This document shows positions 43,765 through 52,489 of a DNA stretch of 59,410 nucleotides, piece by piece. How positions within the stretch are numbered: position 1 is the first letter of the stretch; each line of letters starts with the position of its first letter. Under the pieces are notes generated by a model. It was not told the origin of the DNA, made no database searches, and saw only the letters and a program-made list of their open reading frames with translations. The DNA lies in assembly GCA_934621605.1 (NCBI GenBank), contig CAKTUZ010000020.1:1-59410 (forward strand), in the 5' to 3' direction. Source of the DNA: an uncultured bacterium (lineage in GTDB: Bacteria; Vulcanimicrobiota; Xenobia; Xenobiales; Xenobiaceae). Position numbers and translations under genes: made by a program.

Positions 43765-44049
43765 CGTAGTTTTTTAGACAACAGGCGGAGGCAGTGGCGA
43801 TGGAAGGCGAAGAATATTGGCCGTTAGGCCAGTTCGAGCCTGGAAGAGCCGCTGCTGGAGCCAGCCAACATAAACATGAGCCCGCAGCCTAAACTTATAG
43901 CGAAATTTTTTTCACCATATCGGTAGCGCAGGCCTCTGGCCGCAAGGCCAGTGAAGCCGTAGCGTAGATATGGTAAAAAATTAAGCTAACACTAAATAGC
44001 TAACAGGCGGGCCGTACACTATTAGTGTTTCTACAATAAAAAAACTACG
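43765..44049 (+). ncRNA. Repeat A, copy 3
   Basis: Ends CGTAGTTTTTT (43765-43775) and AAAAAACTACG (44039-44049) are perfectly complementary. Internal hairpin: GGCC-GTTA-GGCC (43819-43830); T-arm-like CCAG-TTCGAGC-CTGG (43829-43843), alternative to it; long hairpin ACCATATC (43914-43921) with GATATGGT (43967-43974) capped by CTGGCC-GCAA-GGCCAG (43936-43951), a GNRA tetraloop. Compared with copy 1 several pairs change on both sides while pairing is kept. Confidence 0.65.
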
Positions 44050-44140
44050 CAGCCAACAAGTAAGCAAACAAGTGTAAGTTTTATGTGTTTAGCATTTTTT
44101 GCGTTATGCGTGTTGATGCCAAATTTTTAGCCACGTTGTT

Positions 44141-44253
44141 TAGTTCGTTATATCCCTCCTCGAAAGATCGCTAACGCGATAAAGTTTTCTCCGGTGGGTA
44201 TAACGAACGTTTTAGGCGGCTATAAATTTCATTTAGGCAAATGCAGTTTATGC
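44141..44253 (+). repeat. Repeat B, copy 1 (structured)
   Basis: A direct repeat of about 110 bp, nearly identical to 45195-45312. It folds as GTTATATCC... pairing with ...GGGTATAAC (44147-44155 with 44196-44204), with an inner hairpin ATCGC-TAAC-GCGAT (44167-44180). The two copies bracket the mrr-like gene. Confidence 0.75.
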
Positions 44254-44266
44254 TGCACAGCAATAA

Positions 44267-45085
44267 CTAGCTAATGGGAGACTGTGCACTGCTTAGCGTC
44301 GCTAAATCGGAAAACATGCTTTCGTCTATAGTGTAGACTTTTTGCGATTTTACTCCTATCTCGTACTTTAAGAGAAGCTCTACCAATTTTTCGCCATTCA
44401 TTAAGTCGATATTGGCTTTACCGTAAGCTTCTGCTTCCTGGTAAGCGCCTTTAGTAAAATCGCTGGTAGTAATAAGTAAACCACGCTCAAGCTCTACTGT
44501 ATTTACGCTTCCACGCAATTGCTGAACAACAGGAGCTTGCACATTGTTGCCTATCTTATATCTCTTGGCCTGAACGCTCATTTTGACACGAATAACATTA
44601 TCGATAACCAATTCACCACGCACGTCAACTCCGCCATCATGGCTGGCTTTGGTCACATCAGCTCGAAAGCCAATGGCCTCTAAAAGTTTACCGATTAAGT
44701 GTTCAAAAGCACTAGGGCTTATATTTATAAGTCTATCGCGAAGAATTTTCTTTACTTCAGAAGCATTATAATAAGTATTTTCTTCAACAGTTTTTGGCTG
44801 CTGCTCTTCAGCTTCAGGCACGTTTATTTCTACAGAGCTATTTTCTTCTAATTTTTGCTCTCCCCATTCCTTGAGTGCAAAAATACCACGATCTACAAGT
44901 AAAAATATTGGTTTTTCACTTTTAAAATCGTCATAAATTCTTGCACCAATGGTGGCATCAGGGGTCTTACCGGAAGTTTTCCAAAGTTTGTGCTGCAATA
45001 TATAATCAGTAATTTCGCGAGCACTAGATGGTTTACCAAGTTGTTTTAAGGCAATTTCCGCAGCTTCAAAAGCAGTATAAGCCAT
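44267..45085 (-). CDS. Mrr-type restriction endonuclease with N-terminal HARE-HTH domain
   Basis: 272 residues from the ATG at 45085; a frame to 45130 exists but adds residues unlike the family. The N-terminal third is a HARE-HTH winged-helix (AFEAAEIALKQLGKPSSAREITDYIL ... SEKPIFLLVDRGIFALKEWG). The catalytic domain has SPSAFEHLIGKLLEAIGFRADVTKASHDGGVDVRGE and SVQAKRYKIGNN, the D-QxK core of Mrr_cat, PD-(D/E)XK nucleases that often cleave modified DNA. No methyltransferase partner is nearby. The last 13 codons lie in sequence resembling the 3' end of repeat A (44267-44306), so the C-terminus is partly repeat-derived. It sits between two direct copies of repeat B. Confidence 0.85.
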   Translation of the reverse strand: MAYTAFEAAEIALKQLGKPSSAREITDYILQHKLWKTSGKTPDATIGARIYDDFKSEKPIFLLVDRGIFALKEWGEQKLEENSSVEINVPEAEEQQPKTVEENTYYNASEVKKILRDRLINISPSAFEHLIGKLLEAIGFRADVTKASHDGGVDVRGELVIDNVIRVKMSVQAKRYKIGNNVQAPVVQQLRGSVNTVELERGLLITTSDFTKGAYQEAEAYGKANIDLMNGEKLVELLLKYEIGVKSQKVYTIDESMFSDLATLSSAQSPIS

Positions 45086-45194
45086 AATAAATGTCCCAGT
45101 TTTTTTTATAATTGGACTATTTTTCTGCATTTATGTTTATTTGACCTTTTGTAACTCTTAGCCAAAATATGGACTAACAGTTCTCGCAAACCAT

Positions 45195-45312
45195 TTAGTG
45201 CGTTATATCCCTCCTCGAAAGATCGCTAACGCGATAAAGTTTTCTCCGGTGGGTATAATGAAAACGAACGTTTTGAGCGGCTATAAATTTCATATTTGAG
45301 CAAACGCAGTTT
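45195..45312 (+). repeat. Repeat B, copy 2 (structured)
   Basis: Nearly identical to 44141-44253 in direct orientation, with a few indels (an extra AAAA before CGAACG). The GTTATATCC.../GGGTATAA stem and the ATCGC-TAAC-GCGAT hairpin are conserved. It lies upstream of the mrr-like gene, which is therefore bracketed by two copies 1055 bp apart. Confidence 0.75.
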
Positions 45313-45362
45313 TTTGTGTTTTTTTTCAGCCACAATTTATATTTCTATTGTTAAATATACAA

Positions 45363-45404
45363 CAAAAAAAAACGCCTCAGCCTATCTTATAAAAAACTGA
45401 AGCG
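45363..45404 (-). terminator. Terminator of tyrS
   Basis: On the minus strand CGCTTCAG pairs with CTGAGGCG (one G-U), followed by a run of nine or ten T (complement of 45364-45372). It lies just past the tyrS stop. Confidence 0.85.
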
Positions 45405-45430
45405 CTTTTATTTACTAAATCAACAGCTAA

Positions 45431-46666
45431 TTAAGCAAGTTTACGCCATTTGCGGCCGATTTTTATGGTTTTACCGATAGTAATTTCGATAGTGGCCGTA
45501 GGATCGCTAACTGTTTCACCATCAATAGCTAAAGCGTTCTGAGTAACAAAGCGACGGGCTTCGCGCTTGGAGGGAGCCAGACCAGCTTTGACTATTAACT
45601 CTACAACATTGATAGAGCCTGTACCAACATTTACTTCGGGAATATCGGTAGGAACTGAGCCTTGAGAAACAACTCTCATCCATTCGGCATCAGCAGCTTC
45701 AGCCTCTTCGGCAGGATGGTAGAGAGAAATAATTTCGCGAGCTAACCAACGCTTGGTATCGCGAGGATTATTTTCGGCAATAGCTTTATCGACAGCGTCT
45801 AAATCGACATCGGTGCAAAGCTCGAAATAGCGGCGGATCTTATCGTCGGGTAAAGACATGAGCTTATTGAACATTTCCTGAGCACTTTCAGTAATGCCAA
45901 CATAGTTGCCCAAGCTCTTAGACATTTTCTGTACGCCATCTAAGCCTTCCAAAATAGGCATAAGCATAACGCACTGAGGCTCTTGTCCTACTTGAGTTTG
46001 CAACTCACGACCGACTAAGTTGTTAAACTTCTGATCGGTGCCGCCCATTTCCAAATCGGCTTCTAAATTGACGGAGTCCCAACCTTGCATTAAAGGATAG
46101 AGAAATTCGTGTACGCCGATAGAGATACCGGAAGTAAAACGCTTGGTGAAATCGTCACGCTCCATAATGCGGGCTACTGTATAGCGAGAGCATAAAGCAA
46201 TAACGTCGTTAAAGTTCATCTTTTCCAACCACTCGGAATTGAAGCGTACTTCGGTACGTTCAGGATCCAAAATGGCGGAAAGTTGATTTTTATAAGTAGC
46301 TGCGTTAGCCTGGATTTGCTCAATGCTTAAAACTTTACGGGTTTGGCTACGACCGGTAGGATCACCTACTCGAGCAGTAAAATCGCCAATTAAAATAATG
46401 ACCTTGTGGCCAAAATCTTGGAACTGGCGCAATTTGCGCAGTACGACAGCAAAGCCTAAGTGAATGTGCGGCGCAGTAGGATCAAGTCCTAACTTAATAC
46501 GCAGAGGCTTTTTGTCGCGCAAACTGCGCATAATTTTATACTTCAACTCTTTCTCGCTGATAATTTCAGCCGTACCGCGGCGCAGCTTGGCTAACTGAGC
46601 TTCAGCTTGCTCGACGATTTCAGGCGCAAAGCCTTGTTCTTTTACTTCAGAGTTGGTTTCAGTCAC
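45431..46666 (-). CDS. tyrS: Tyrosyl-tRNA synthetase
   Basis: 411 residues of class I architecture: HIGH-type motif PHIHLGFAVVLRKL, FTARVGDPTGRS, ligand motif GGTDQKFN, KMSKS in DGVQKMSKSLGNYVG, and a C-terminal S4 RNA-binding domain (LVxxAGLAPSKREARRFV). The longer C-terminal layout suggests the TyrZ-like bacterial subtype. Translation begins at the GTG at 46666, eight bases after AAGGAG. It is bounded by a terminator and is the only essential translation gene in the window besides tgt. Confidence 0.95.
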   Translation of the reverse strand: MTETNSEVKEQGFAPEIVEQAEAQLAKLRRGTAEIISEKELKYKIMRSLRDKKPLRIKLGLDPTAPHIHLGFAVVLRKLRQFQDFGHKVIILIGDFTARVGDPTGRSQTRKVLSIEQIQANAATYKNQLSAILDPERTEVRFNSEWLEKMNFNDVIALCSRYTVARIMERDDFTKRFTSGISIGVHEFLYPLMQGWDSVNLEADLEMGGTDQKFNNLVGRELQTQVGQEPQCVMLMPILEGLDGVQKMSKSLGNYVGITESAQEMFNKLMSLPDDKIRRYFELCTDVDLDAVDKAIAENNPRDTKRWLAREIISLYHPAEEAEAADAEWMRVVSQGSVPTDIPEVNVGTGSINVVELIVKAGLAPSKREARRFVTQNALAIDGETVSDPTATIEITIGKTIKIGRKWRKLA

Positions 46667-46771
46667 CGATCTTCTCCTTAATATTGACGACAGCTTGTAA
46701 AGAACAGTCGCCTACTTATATGTTGTCCATCAGATAGACGAAAACTAAAAATTGCACAAACTTTATTTTAT

Positions 46772-46984
46772 TTAAATCCGACAAATCTTACTAATTTTGA
46801 GCGTTTTGCCAGCCATTAAAAAGTTGAAAATAGCTTCTTCTTCCCCTTCTATTTCAACCTCTAGCCCTTCTTGCTTAAATTCCGGCGGAAGGCCTTGCAA
46901 AGGATAGCGACGCTCGCTCGTTTCCAACATCCAGGAAGCACCTTCTAATTTAACTAAACGCATCTTGCCGCGATAAGTCTTCAT
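46772..46984 (-). CDS. Small conserved-looking protein of unknown function
   Basis: 70 residues: MKTYRGKMRLVKLEGASWML at the start, then a strand-rich acidic middle (VEIEGEEEAIFNFLMAGKTLKISKI). It looks like a small beta-barrel protein. A clear GGAGG lies seven bases before the ATG, supporting translation. It sits upstream of tyrS on the same strand, 105 bp apart. Function unknown. Confidence 0.65.
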   Translation of the reverse strand: MKTYRGKMRLVKLEGASWMLETSERRYPLQGLPPEFKQEGLEVEIEGEEEAIFNFLMAGKTLKISKICRI

Positions 46985-47277
46985 TTTTTATCCTCCGCTT
47001 TCGGCCTCAACTTTGAAAGAATCCCTTAACGCTTACAAAGCTAGAGGTTAGGAATACGCCCCCAAAACAAATGTGCCTGCCAAAAAAACTCGATTAGAGA
47101 AAAGAACAAAAAATAGTCCAATTCAATAGTCAGGCCACCACCCCAATAAAGTGAAGCTTTGTCCACAAAACAACCGTTTGTTTATGCTTTAAAAGGGGAG
47201 TTATATGACTTAAACCGAATTGAGGCCGGAATTTTCTTAGCGGAGTTTGGAAAGAGTAACTCTCTCCAAAACAAAAA
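46985..47277. other. Intergenic region between divergent genes
   Basis: Separates the 70-residue minus-strand gene from the plus-strand mannose-1-phosphate guanylyltransferase. No gene or RNA is recognised; promoters for both sides are expected. The AT-rich portions around 47050-47110 could be promoter DNA but I cannot assign boxes. Confidence 0.4.
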
Positions 47278-48411
47278 ATGAGCGAAAACTTGTCTAATAA
47301 TTTGCCAAAATTAGCTGCCGTTATTATGGCCGGCGGCGTCGGTACACGCTTTTGGCCGGTCAGTACTTCGGCCCGCCCTAAGCAATTTTTGAATTTGTTC
47401 GGCGGCCGCACTCTTTTACAAAAAAGCTTTGATCGCCTTAAAGGATTAGTACCACAAGAGCGCATTTTGGTACTGACCAACAAAAACTTTATTGGCTTGG
47501 TCAAAGAACAATTGCCGGAACTTTCCGACGCGCAAATTATAGGCGAACCTTGCCGCCGTGACACCGCCGCTGCCGTGGCTTTGTCTTCTCTTTTGGTGCA
47601 AAAGCTCTTTGGCGATTGTACTATGCTGGTTTTAACTTCCGACCATTATATCGAACCTACCGATAAATTCCAAAAAGTAATTTTAAGTGCTGCCGCCGGC
47701 GCTCAGCATTCTAAAGCTATATATACTTTAGGCATAAAGCCAACCTACCCAGCTACGGCTTACGGCTATTTGGAATGTGGTTTCCAAATTGACGATCCAG
47801 CTAACCATCCAGGTTTTGACGAGCTGCTCACTCCCGACGCTCCCAAACATTACCAGTTGCTGCGTTTTAAAGAAAAACCCCAAGAGCAACAAGCCCAAGT
47901 CTTTTTAGAAAGCGGCCATTTCTTTTGGAATAGCGGCATGTTTGTTTGGCAAGTAGAGACAATTTTAGAAGAGTTTGCCCGCCTGCTTCCCGAGCATTTA
48001 GATTATCTGAAGCCGGCTTTAAAAGTTTACGGCACTACTAAATGGGAAAAAGCTTTATCCTCCGCCTTTGAAAAGATGCGCAAAATATCGGTTGACTATG
48101 CAATTATGGAACGTGCTAAGGAAATACGTATCGTAGAAGCCGATTTTAACTGGCTCGATCTGGGAGATTGGATGGCTGTAGCTCCTTTCTTTGAGCATGA
48201 CGAAGACCAGAACAGATATCAAGGTCATATTAGCGTTTACCGCTCGCACAATAATATTATCTTTACTGATAATCCTAAAAGCCATATAGCTTTAGTGGGC
48301 GTCGATAATATGGCCGTTATCCAATCGGCCAATAATTTATTGGTTGTACCTTTGGATCAGCTTGGCAATGTCAAAAAATTGGTTGAAAAGTTGCCTCCCG
48401 AATTAGCGTAA
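47278..48411 (+). CDS. manC: Mannose-1-phosphate guanylyltransferase (GDP-mannose synthesis)
   Basis: 377 residues: nucleotide-binding VIMAGGVGTRFWPVSTSARPKQFL, FKEKP in LLRFKEKPQEQQ, and FFWNSGMFVWQVETIL with VDYAIMERA, all typical of ManC-type nucleotidyltransferases; there is no C-terminal isomerase domain, so it is the short form. The enzyme forms GDP-mannose from mannose 1-phosphate and GTP. It pairs with the downstream phosphomannomutase, 96 bp away across a terminator, supplying GDP-mannose for the glycosyltransferases in this window. No strong ribosome site at the ATG. Confidence 0.9.
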   Translation: MSENLSNNLPKLAAVIMAGGVGTRFWPVSTSARPKQFLNLFGGRTLLQKSFDRLKGLVPQERILVLTNKNFIGLVKEQLPELSDAQIIGEPCRRDTAAAVALSSLLVQKLFGDCTMLVLTSDHYIEPTDKFQKVILSAAAGAQHSKAIYTLGIKPTYPATAYGYLECGFQIDDPANHPGFDELLTPDAPKHYQLLRFKEKPQEQQAQVFLESGHFFWNSGMFVWQVETILEEFARLLPEHLDYLKPALKVYGTTKWEKALSSAFEKMRKISVDYAIMERAKEIRIVEADFNWLDLGDWMAVAPFFEHDEDQNRYQGHISVYRSHNNIIFTDNPKSHIALVGVDNMAVIQSANNLLVVPLDQLGNVKKLVEKLPPELA

Positions 48412-48420
48412 AATTTAGAT

Positions 48421-48457
48421 AGCCTGCTCTAAAATTAATGTTTAGGGCAGGCTTTTT
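48421..48457 (+). terminator. Terminator after manC
   Basis: AGCCTGCTCTAAA (48421-48433) pairs with TTTAGGGCAGGCT (48441-48453, one G-U) followed by T-run. Confidence 0.85.
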
Positions 48458-48507
48458 GCTGTATATAATATTTTTTTCTATCTGTAGAAAGGTCATAAAG
48501 TCAACAT

Positions 48508-49932
48508 ATGAGCAACGGTTTAACCTATGCTTTATCTGCTTTTAAAGCTTATGATATTCGCGGAAAAGTACCTCAAGAATTAGATGAGAAAGTTGCCGAA
48601 CGCCTGGGCATGGCTTTTGCTAAAGTAACCGGAGCTAAAAAAGTTGCCATCGGTTACGATATTCGCCTTTCTAGCCCTAGTTTGGCTGCGGCCATTTGTT
48701 GCGGCCTAAATGCTTTCGGCGTCGAAGTAACCGATATTGGTTTATGCGGTACGGAAGAAATTTACTACGCTTGTGGAGAGCTGGGCTTTGACGGTGGCCT
48801 TATGATCACAGCCAGCCATAACCCTAAAGAATATAACGGTATAAAGATGGTTTTAAACGGTGCCCGTCCTTTATGCCAAGAAAACGGCTTAACTGAAATT
48901 CGCCGTTTAGTAACTCAAGATTGGAATTTTACTGAAGATATAAAGAGTTTGAATTTAGCTGCTTCTGGTCACACCGTTAAAAAAGAAATTCACGACAGCT
49001 TTATTGAGTTTGTTTTAAGTTTAGTCGATTTAGAAGCTATAAAAAAGGCCGATTTAACAGTAGTTGCCGATTGTGGTAATGGCGGAGCTGGTGTAATTGT
49101 CAAGCGTTTGGCTAAAAAATTACCCATAAAATTGCATATTGTAAACGGCGAACCGGATGGCCATTTTCCCAACGGCATTCCCAATCCGCTGCTACCAGAA
49201 AATAGGCAAAATACCGCCAAAGCTGTCATAAAATATAAAGACGACCTGGGAGCCGCCTGGGATGGTGATTTTGATCGCTGTTTCTTCTTTGATGAAAAAG
49301 GACAATTTATTGAAGGATATTATTTAGTGGGCTTGTTTGCCAGCCGTTTTTTACACAAGAATCCTGGCGCTACCATTATTCACGATCCGCGCCTCTACTG
49401 GAATACGCGAGAAATCGTTCTTCAAGCTAAAGGTCGACCCGTTATGTCCAAAACAGGCCATGCTTTTATCAAACAAGCTATGCGCCAATATGATTCAGTT
49501 TACGGCGGCGAAATGTCGGCTCATCAATACTTTAAAGACTTTTTCTACTGTGACGGCGGTATTTTGCCTTGGCTTATGCTTATGGAATACATAGGCCAAC
49601 GTGGCCAAACGCTTTCTCAACTTATCGGCAATATGACGGAACGCTATCCAGTTAGCGGCGAAATCAATTTTTGCATAAATTGCCAACCGGAAACTATTTT
49701 CGCCGAGCTAAAAAGGCGCTTGGCAACCGATTACGGTAAGGCTTTAGCTGAAGATCATTTAGACGGTTTAAGTTTAGAATATAATAAATTCCGCCTAAAC
49801 TTAAGAGCTTCCAATACTGAACCACTGTTGCGCTTAAATATAGAGACCCGCGCCGACAAGGCTTTAGTTAATACGATTAGCCAATTAGTTAGCGACGTTG
49901 TAACTGAGGTGTGTGCCAAACATAAAGCATAA
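48508..49932 (+). CDS. Phosphomannomutase/phosphoglucomutase
   Basis: 474 residues with the four alpha-D-phosphohexomutase motifs: YDIRGKVP, the phosphoserine loop TASHNPKEYNGIKMV, the metal-binding GDFDRCFFFDEKG, sugar-specificity GGEMSAHQYF and the phosphate-binding RASNTEPLLRLN. It interconverts mannose 6- and 1-phosphate (and probably glucose phosphates). With the adjacent mannose-1-phosphate guanylyltransferase it makes GDP-mannose. The gene is preceded by a terminator and followed by one at 50020-50082. Confidence 0.92.
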   Translation: MSNGLTYALSAFKAYDIRGKVPQELDEKVAERLGMAFAKVTGAKKVAIGYDIRLSSPSLAAAICCGLNAFGVEVTDIGLCGTEEIYYACGELGFDGGLMITASHNPKEYNGIKMVLNGARPLCQENGLTEIRRLVTQDWNFTEDIKSLNLAASGHTVKKEIHDSFIEFVLSLVDLEAIKKADLTVVADCGNGGAGVIVKRLAKKLPIKLHIVNGEPDGHFPNGIPNPLLPENRQNTAKAVIKYKDDLGAAWDGDFDRCFFFDEKGQFIEGYYLVGLFASRFLHKNPGATIIHDPRLYWNTREIVLQAKGRPVMSKTGHAFIKQAMRQYDSVYGGEMSAHQYFKDFFYCDGGILPWLMLMEYIGQRGQTLSQLIGNMTERYPVSGEINFCINCQPETIFAELKRRLATDYGKALAEDHLDGLSLEYNKFRLNLRASNTEPLLRLNIETRADKALVNTISQLVSDVVTEVCAKHKA

Positions 49933-50019
49933 ACTTTCAGAAAAATACATTATTTTGGAAAAGTTTTTGTATTTAAAAGTGCTGAAATAAGCCATTTTAC
50001 GAAAAATGGACATTTTTGG

Positions 50020-50082
50020 GGCAGGGCACATAGGCCGAATAGAAAAAATAAGGCCAGACGATGTGCCCTTGCCTTATTTTTT
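50020..50082 (+). terminator. Terminator after phosphomannomutase gene
   Basis: GGCAGGGCACAT (50020-50031) pairs with ATGTGCCC-T-TGCC (50061-50073) and a T-rich tail follows. A second hairpin TTAGCCAAT (50081-50089) with ATTGGCTAA (50109-50117) lies directly after, ahead of the truncated hsdR gene. Confidence 0.75.
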
Positions 50083-50167
50083 AGCCAATCTGTTTTAAAA
50101 CAAAACGCATTGGCTAAAAATATCAAAGCCTTAAGCCGCCAAAAACTAAAATAACGAGGCAAAAAAA

Positions 50168-51568
50168 GTGAGCGCCGCTTCTCTTAAACCTGAAGAAATA
50201 GCCAGAGAAAAAATTGATAGAGCTCTAAAAAGAGCCGGTTGGACTGTAGTTTCTCGCGAAGAATACTCCCCTAATTTGCACGCAGCTGCCGTAAAGGAAA
50301 GCTTACTTAAAGGTCAGCGTGAAGCTGATTACATGCTATTTTTGGAAGGCAAAGCTATTGCCATATTGGAAGCTAAAAGAGACGATATAGATCTTGAAGC
50401 GGCCGCAGCCACACAAGCAGAAGCTTATGCCCATAAATTGTTAAACTGGGAAGCTTATTGGGAAAAGCCATTGCCTTTCATTTATCTTGCTAATGGCAAT
50501 AGTATACTTTTCAAAAACTTAAAAGACGATGAACCAAAATATGTCAACTTGGGCACAATGCACAGTCCTGAGCAAATGGCTAAATTGGCTAAGATAAGTT
50601 CTTATTTTGTCGGCTTGCCCACTTTAAAAAAGGACAAACTGCGCCAATGTCAGTACGAAGCTATTTGCAACCTGGAAAGTAGTTTCCGCCAAGGGCAAAG
50701 GCGAGCTTTAATTTGTCTAGCTACCGGAGCTGGCAAAACTTTTACTGCTTGCATGGCTATATATCGCCTTTTGACGTATACGCCCGCTCGCCGCATTCTC
50801 TTTTTAGTAGATCGCAATAACTTGGGTCGCCAAGCTGAAGGTGAATTTGGTACTTTCGATCTCACTGAAAAAGGCGAAAAATTTAGTAATATATATTTAA
50901 CGGAATTTTTGCGCTCAACAAAAGTTCCTAGTAGCGCCAATTTAGTTATTTGCACTATTCAGCGCCTTTACTCTGTCCTAACTGGTCAAGAATTGCAAGA
51001 CGATGAAGATCAAGAGTCAACTTTTAATAATACGGACTCTAGAAGAGAAAAACTTACCGGACAATTACATTTATCCAAAGATTTCTTTGATTTTATTGTT
51101 ATTGACGAGTGTCACCGTTCTATTTACGGACGTTGGCGCAGCGTTTTAGATTATTTTGATAAAGCCAGAATTATAGGCTTAACCGCTACTCCCAGTGAAG
51201 AGACTAGAGAATTTTTCAACAATAACTGCGTAGCCAATTATACTTTAGAAAAGTCTATTGTCGACGGTATTAACGTAGACGGGCGTATTTATCGCATTCG
51301 CACAGAAGTTAGCGATCGAGGCGGCCAAATTGAAGAAGGTGAAAAGTATACCGAAGTAGTTAAGCGCACTGGAGAAAAGCGCGAAGTACGCGCCGAAGAG
51401 CTCATTCCTTATAGTGCTTCCGACTTAGATCGAGCAGTAATCAATCCTGAGCAAATTAAAACCGTTTTAGAAGCTTATAAAAAAGCCATTTATACTTCCT
51501 ATCCAGACGCAAGCTTAAACAAAATCGGATATTGCATCTACAAAAAAAACTGCCTTTTGGTTTACTAA
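50168..51568 (+). pseudogene. hsdR: Truncated type I restriction endonuclease subunit R (HsdR)
   Basis: 466 residues where the family usually has 750-1000. It keeps the nuclease motif (READYMLFLEGKAIAILEAKR, PD-(D/E)XK type), Walker A ATGAGKTF, DECHRS box and GLTATPS, but the frame ends in YKKNCLLVY within the terminator at 51544-51580 of the convergent gene, so the second helicase domain is missing. No hsdM or hsdS is present in the window. It is therefore a remnant of a type I restriction-modification locus; cleavage activity is unlikely. The start is the GTG at 50168 with GAGG upstream. Confidence 0.8.
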
Positions 51569-51580
51569 AGGCAGTTTTTT
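51544..51580. terminator. Bidirectional terminator at the hsdR remnant end
   Basis: AAAAAACTGCCTTT (51544-51557) pairs with AAAGGCAGTTTTTT (51567-51580) with a 9-nt loop. It belongs to the minus-strand AlbA/AAA_4-type gene; the truncated hsdR frame runs into it, marking the deletion point. Confidence 0.85.
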
Positions 51581-51586
51581 GTACAG

Positions 51587-52463
51587 CTAATTCAAATGCT
51601 TAACAAAGCGATACTTTCCTCTACCATGCTCAGGAACAGCTTCAATCAATTTCAAAGTCTTGAGTTTTCTTAACATTACTACTGCAGGCGAAGTAGTGAT
51701 TTCAAGTAATTCCATCACATCGAATCTAGTAAAAATTTTGCCACGATTTAGGTTATTAAAAAGCTTCTCGATTTTTTTGCAAGTAGAACTTCGGATATTT
51801 TCTCTCTTTAAAATATCACTTAATGACGGTTTTTCTTGCTCTGTGATTGATTTCTCAATATTAAGCACCTGTTTTTTTATGCTAACGCCTGTTTTTTCTG
51901 AATTAAGCGCAAAATAGTTTAAATTTTTTAGTGTAACTTTGAATTGTATGTTGTCTGAATAAAAAACAGGTTCCAAGCCTACATGAAAATTGGCTGCTCT
52001 TTCATAGGCAGCATTGATCTTGTTTAAGCCACTGCCTTGACGCTCCATGTATCCTAAGCGATTAAAGATATCAGCTATAACAGGATTGCGACGTGCAGAA
52101 GGTACATCACTCAAATTGCAATCCTGTATTAAAGTCCCATCAAGCATGCCACCTGGAGAATAAATCGTCAAACGATCGTCAAAAATGTCAATATGTACTT
52201 CACTGCCTAAAATCAAATAATCACGATGAACAAGGGCATTAACTAACCCTTCAAAATTTTATCAAGCGGCTTATGAGTTCTGCATCATTTTGGACATCAG
52301 ACAGTCCTACAATGTTTTTGTTATCATCAACGCCAAAAAAAAGTCTGCCGCCAACTCCATTAGCGAAAGCGCTGACACTTTTAAGCCAACTCTTAGGCTT
52401 TTTTGTTTCAATGGCAACTTTAAAATCGCATTCAGTTGTCTCAGCAACAAGTTTTTCAATCAT
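51587..52463 (-). pseudogene. AlbA/AAA_4-type (COG2865) ATP-binding protein with internal deletion and frameshift
   Basis: The N-terminal part (52463 to 52251) reads FKVAIETKKPKSWLKSVSAFANGVGGRLFFGVDD ... ISRLIKF, then stops. The next frame (offset by one base) resumes at EGLVNALVHRDYLILGSEVHIDIFDDRLTIYSPGG and runs to 51587, ending with a winged helix. Intact relatives are about 480 residues, so about 100 or more central residues plus the frame are lost at the junction near 52252. Such proteins commonly sit in type I restriction loci between hsdS and hsdR, fitting the hsdR remnant beside it. Confidence 0.8.
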
Positions 52464-52489
52464 TATATAAAACTTCCCCCTGAACTTTT

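Larger units (their letters stand above)
43738..44266. other. Intergenic region with repeats A and B
   Basis: Holds repeat A copy 3 (43765-44049) and repeat B copy 1 (44141-44253) between nrdJ and the convergent mrr-like gene. No gene is seen. Confidence 0.6.
45086..45430. other. Intergenic region with repeat B copy 2
   Basis: Between mrr (upstream side) and tyrS (3' side), all on the minus strand. It holds repeat B copy 2 (45195-45312) and the tyrS terminator (45363-45404). No gene seen. Confidence 0.6.

Noticed and set aside
43829..43843. tRNA gene in repeat A
   Set aside because: Only a T-arm-like hairpin exists; there is no acceptor stem, anticodon arm or CCA.
50168..52463. Functional type I restriction system
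   Set aside because: hsdR and the AlbA-type gene are truncated or frameshifted and hsdM/hsdS are missing.
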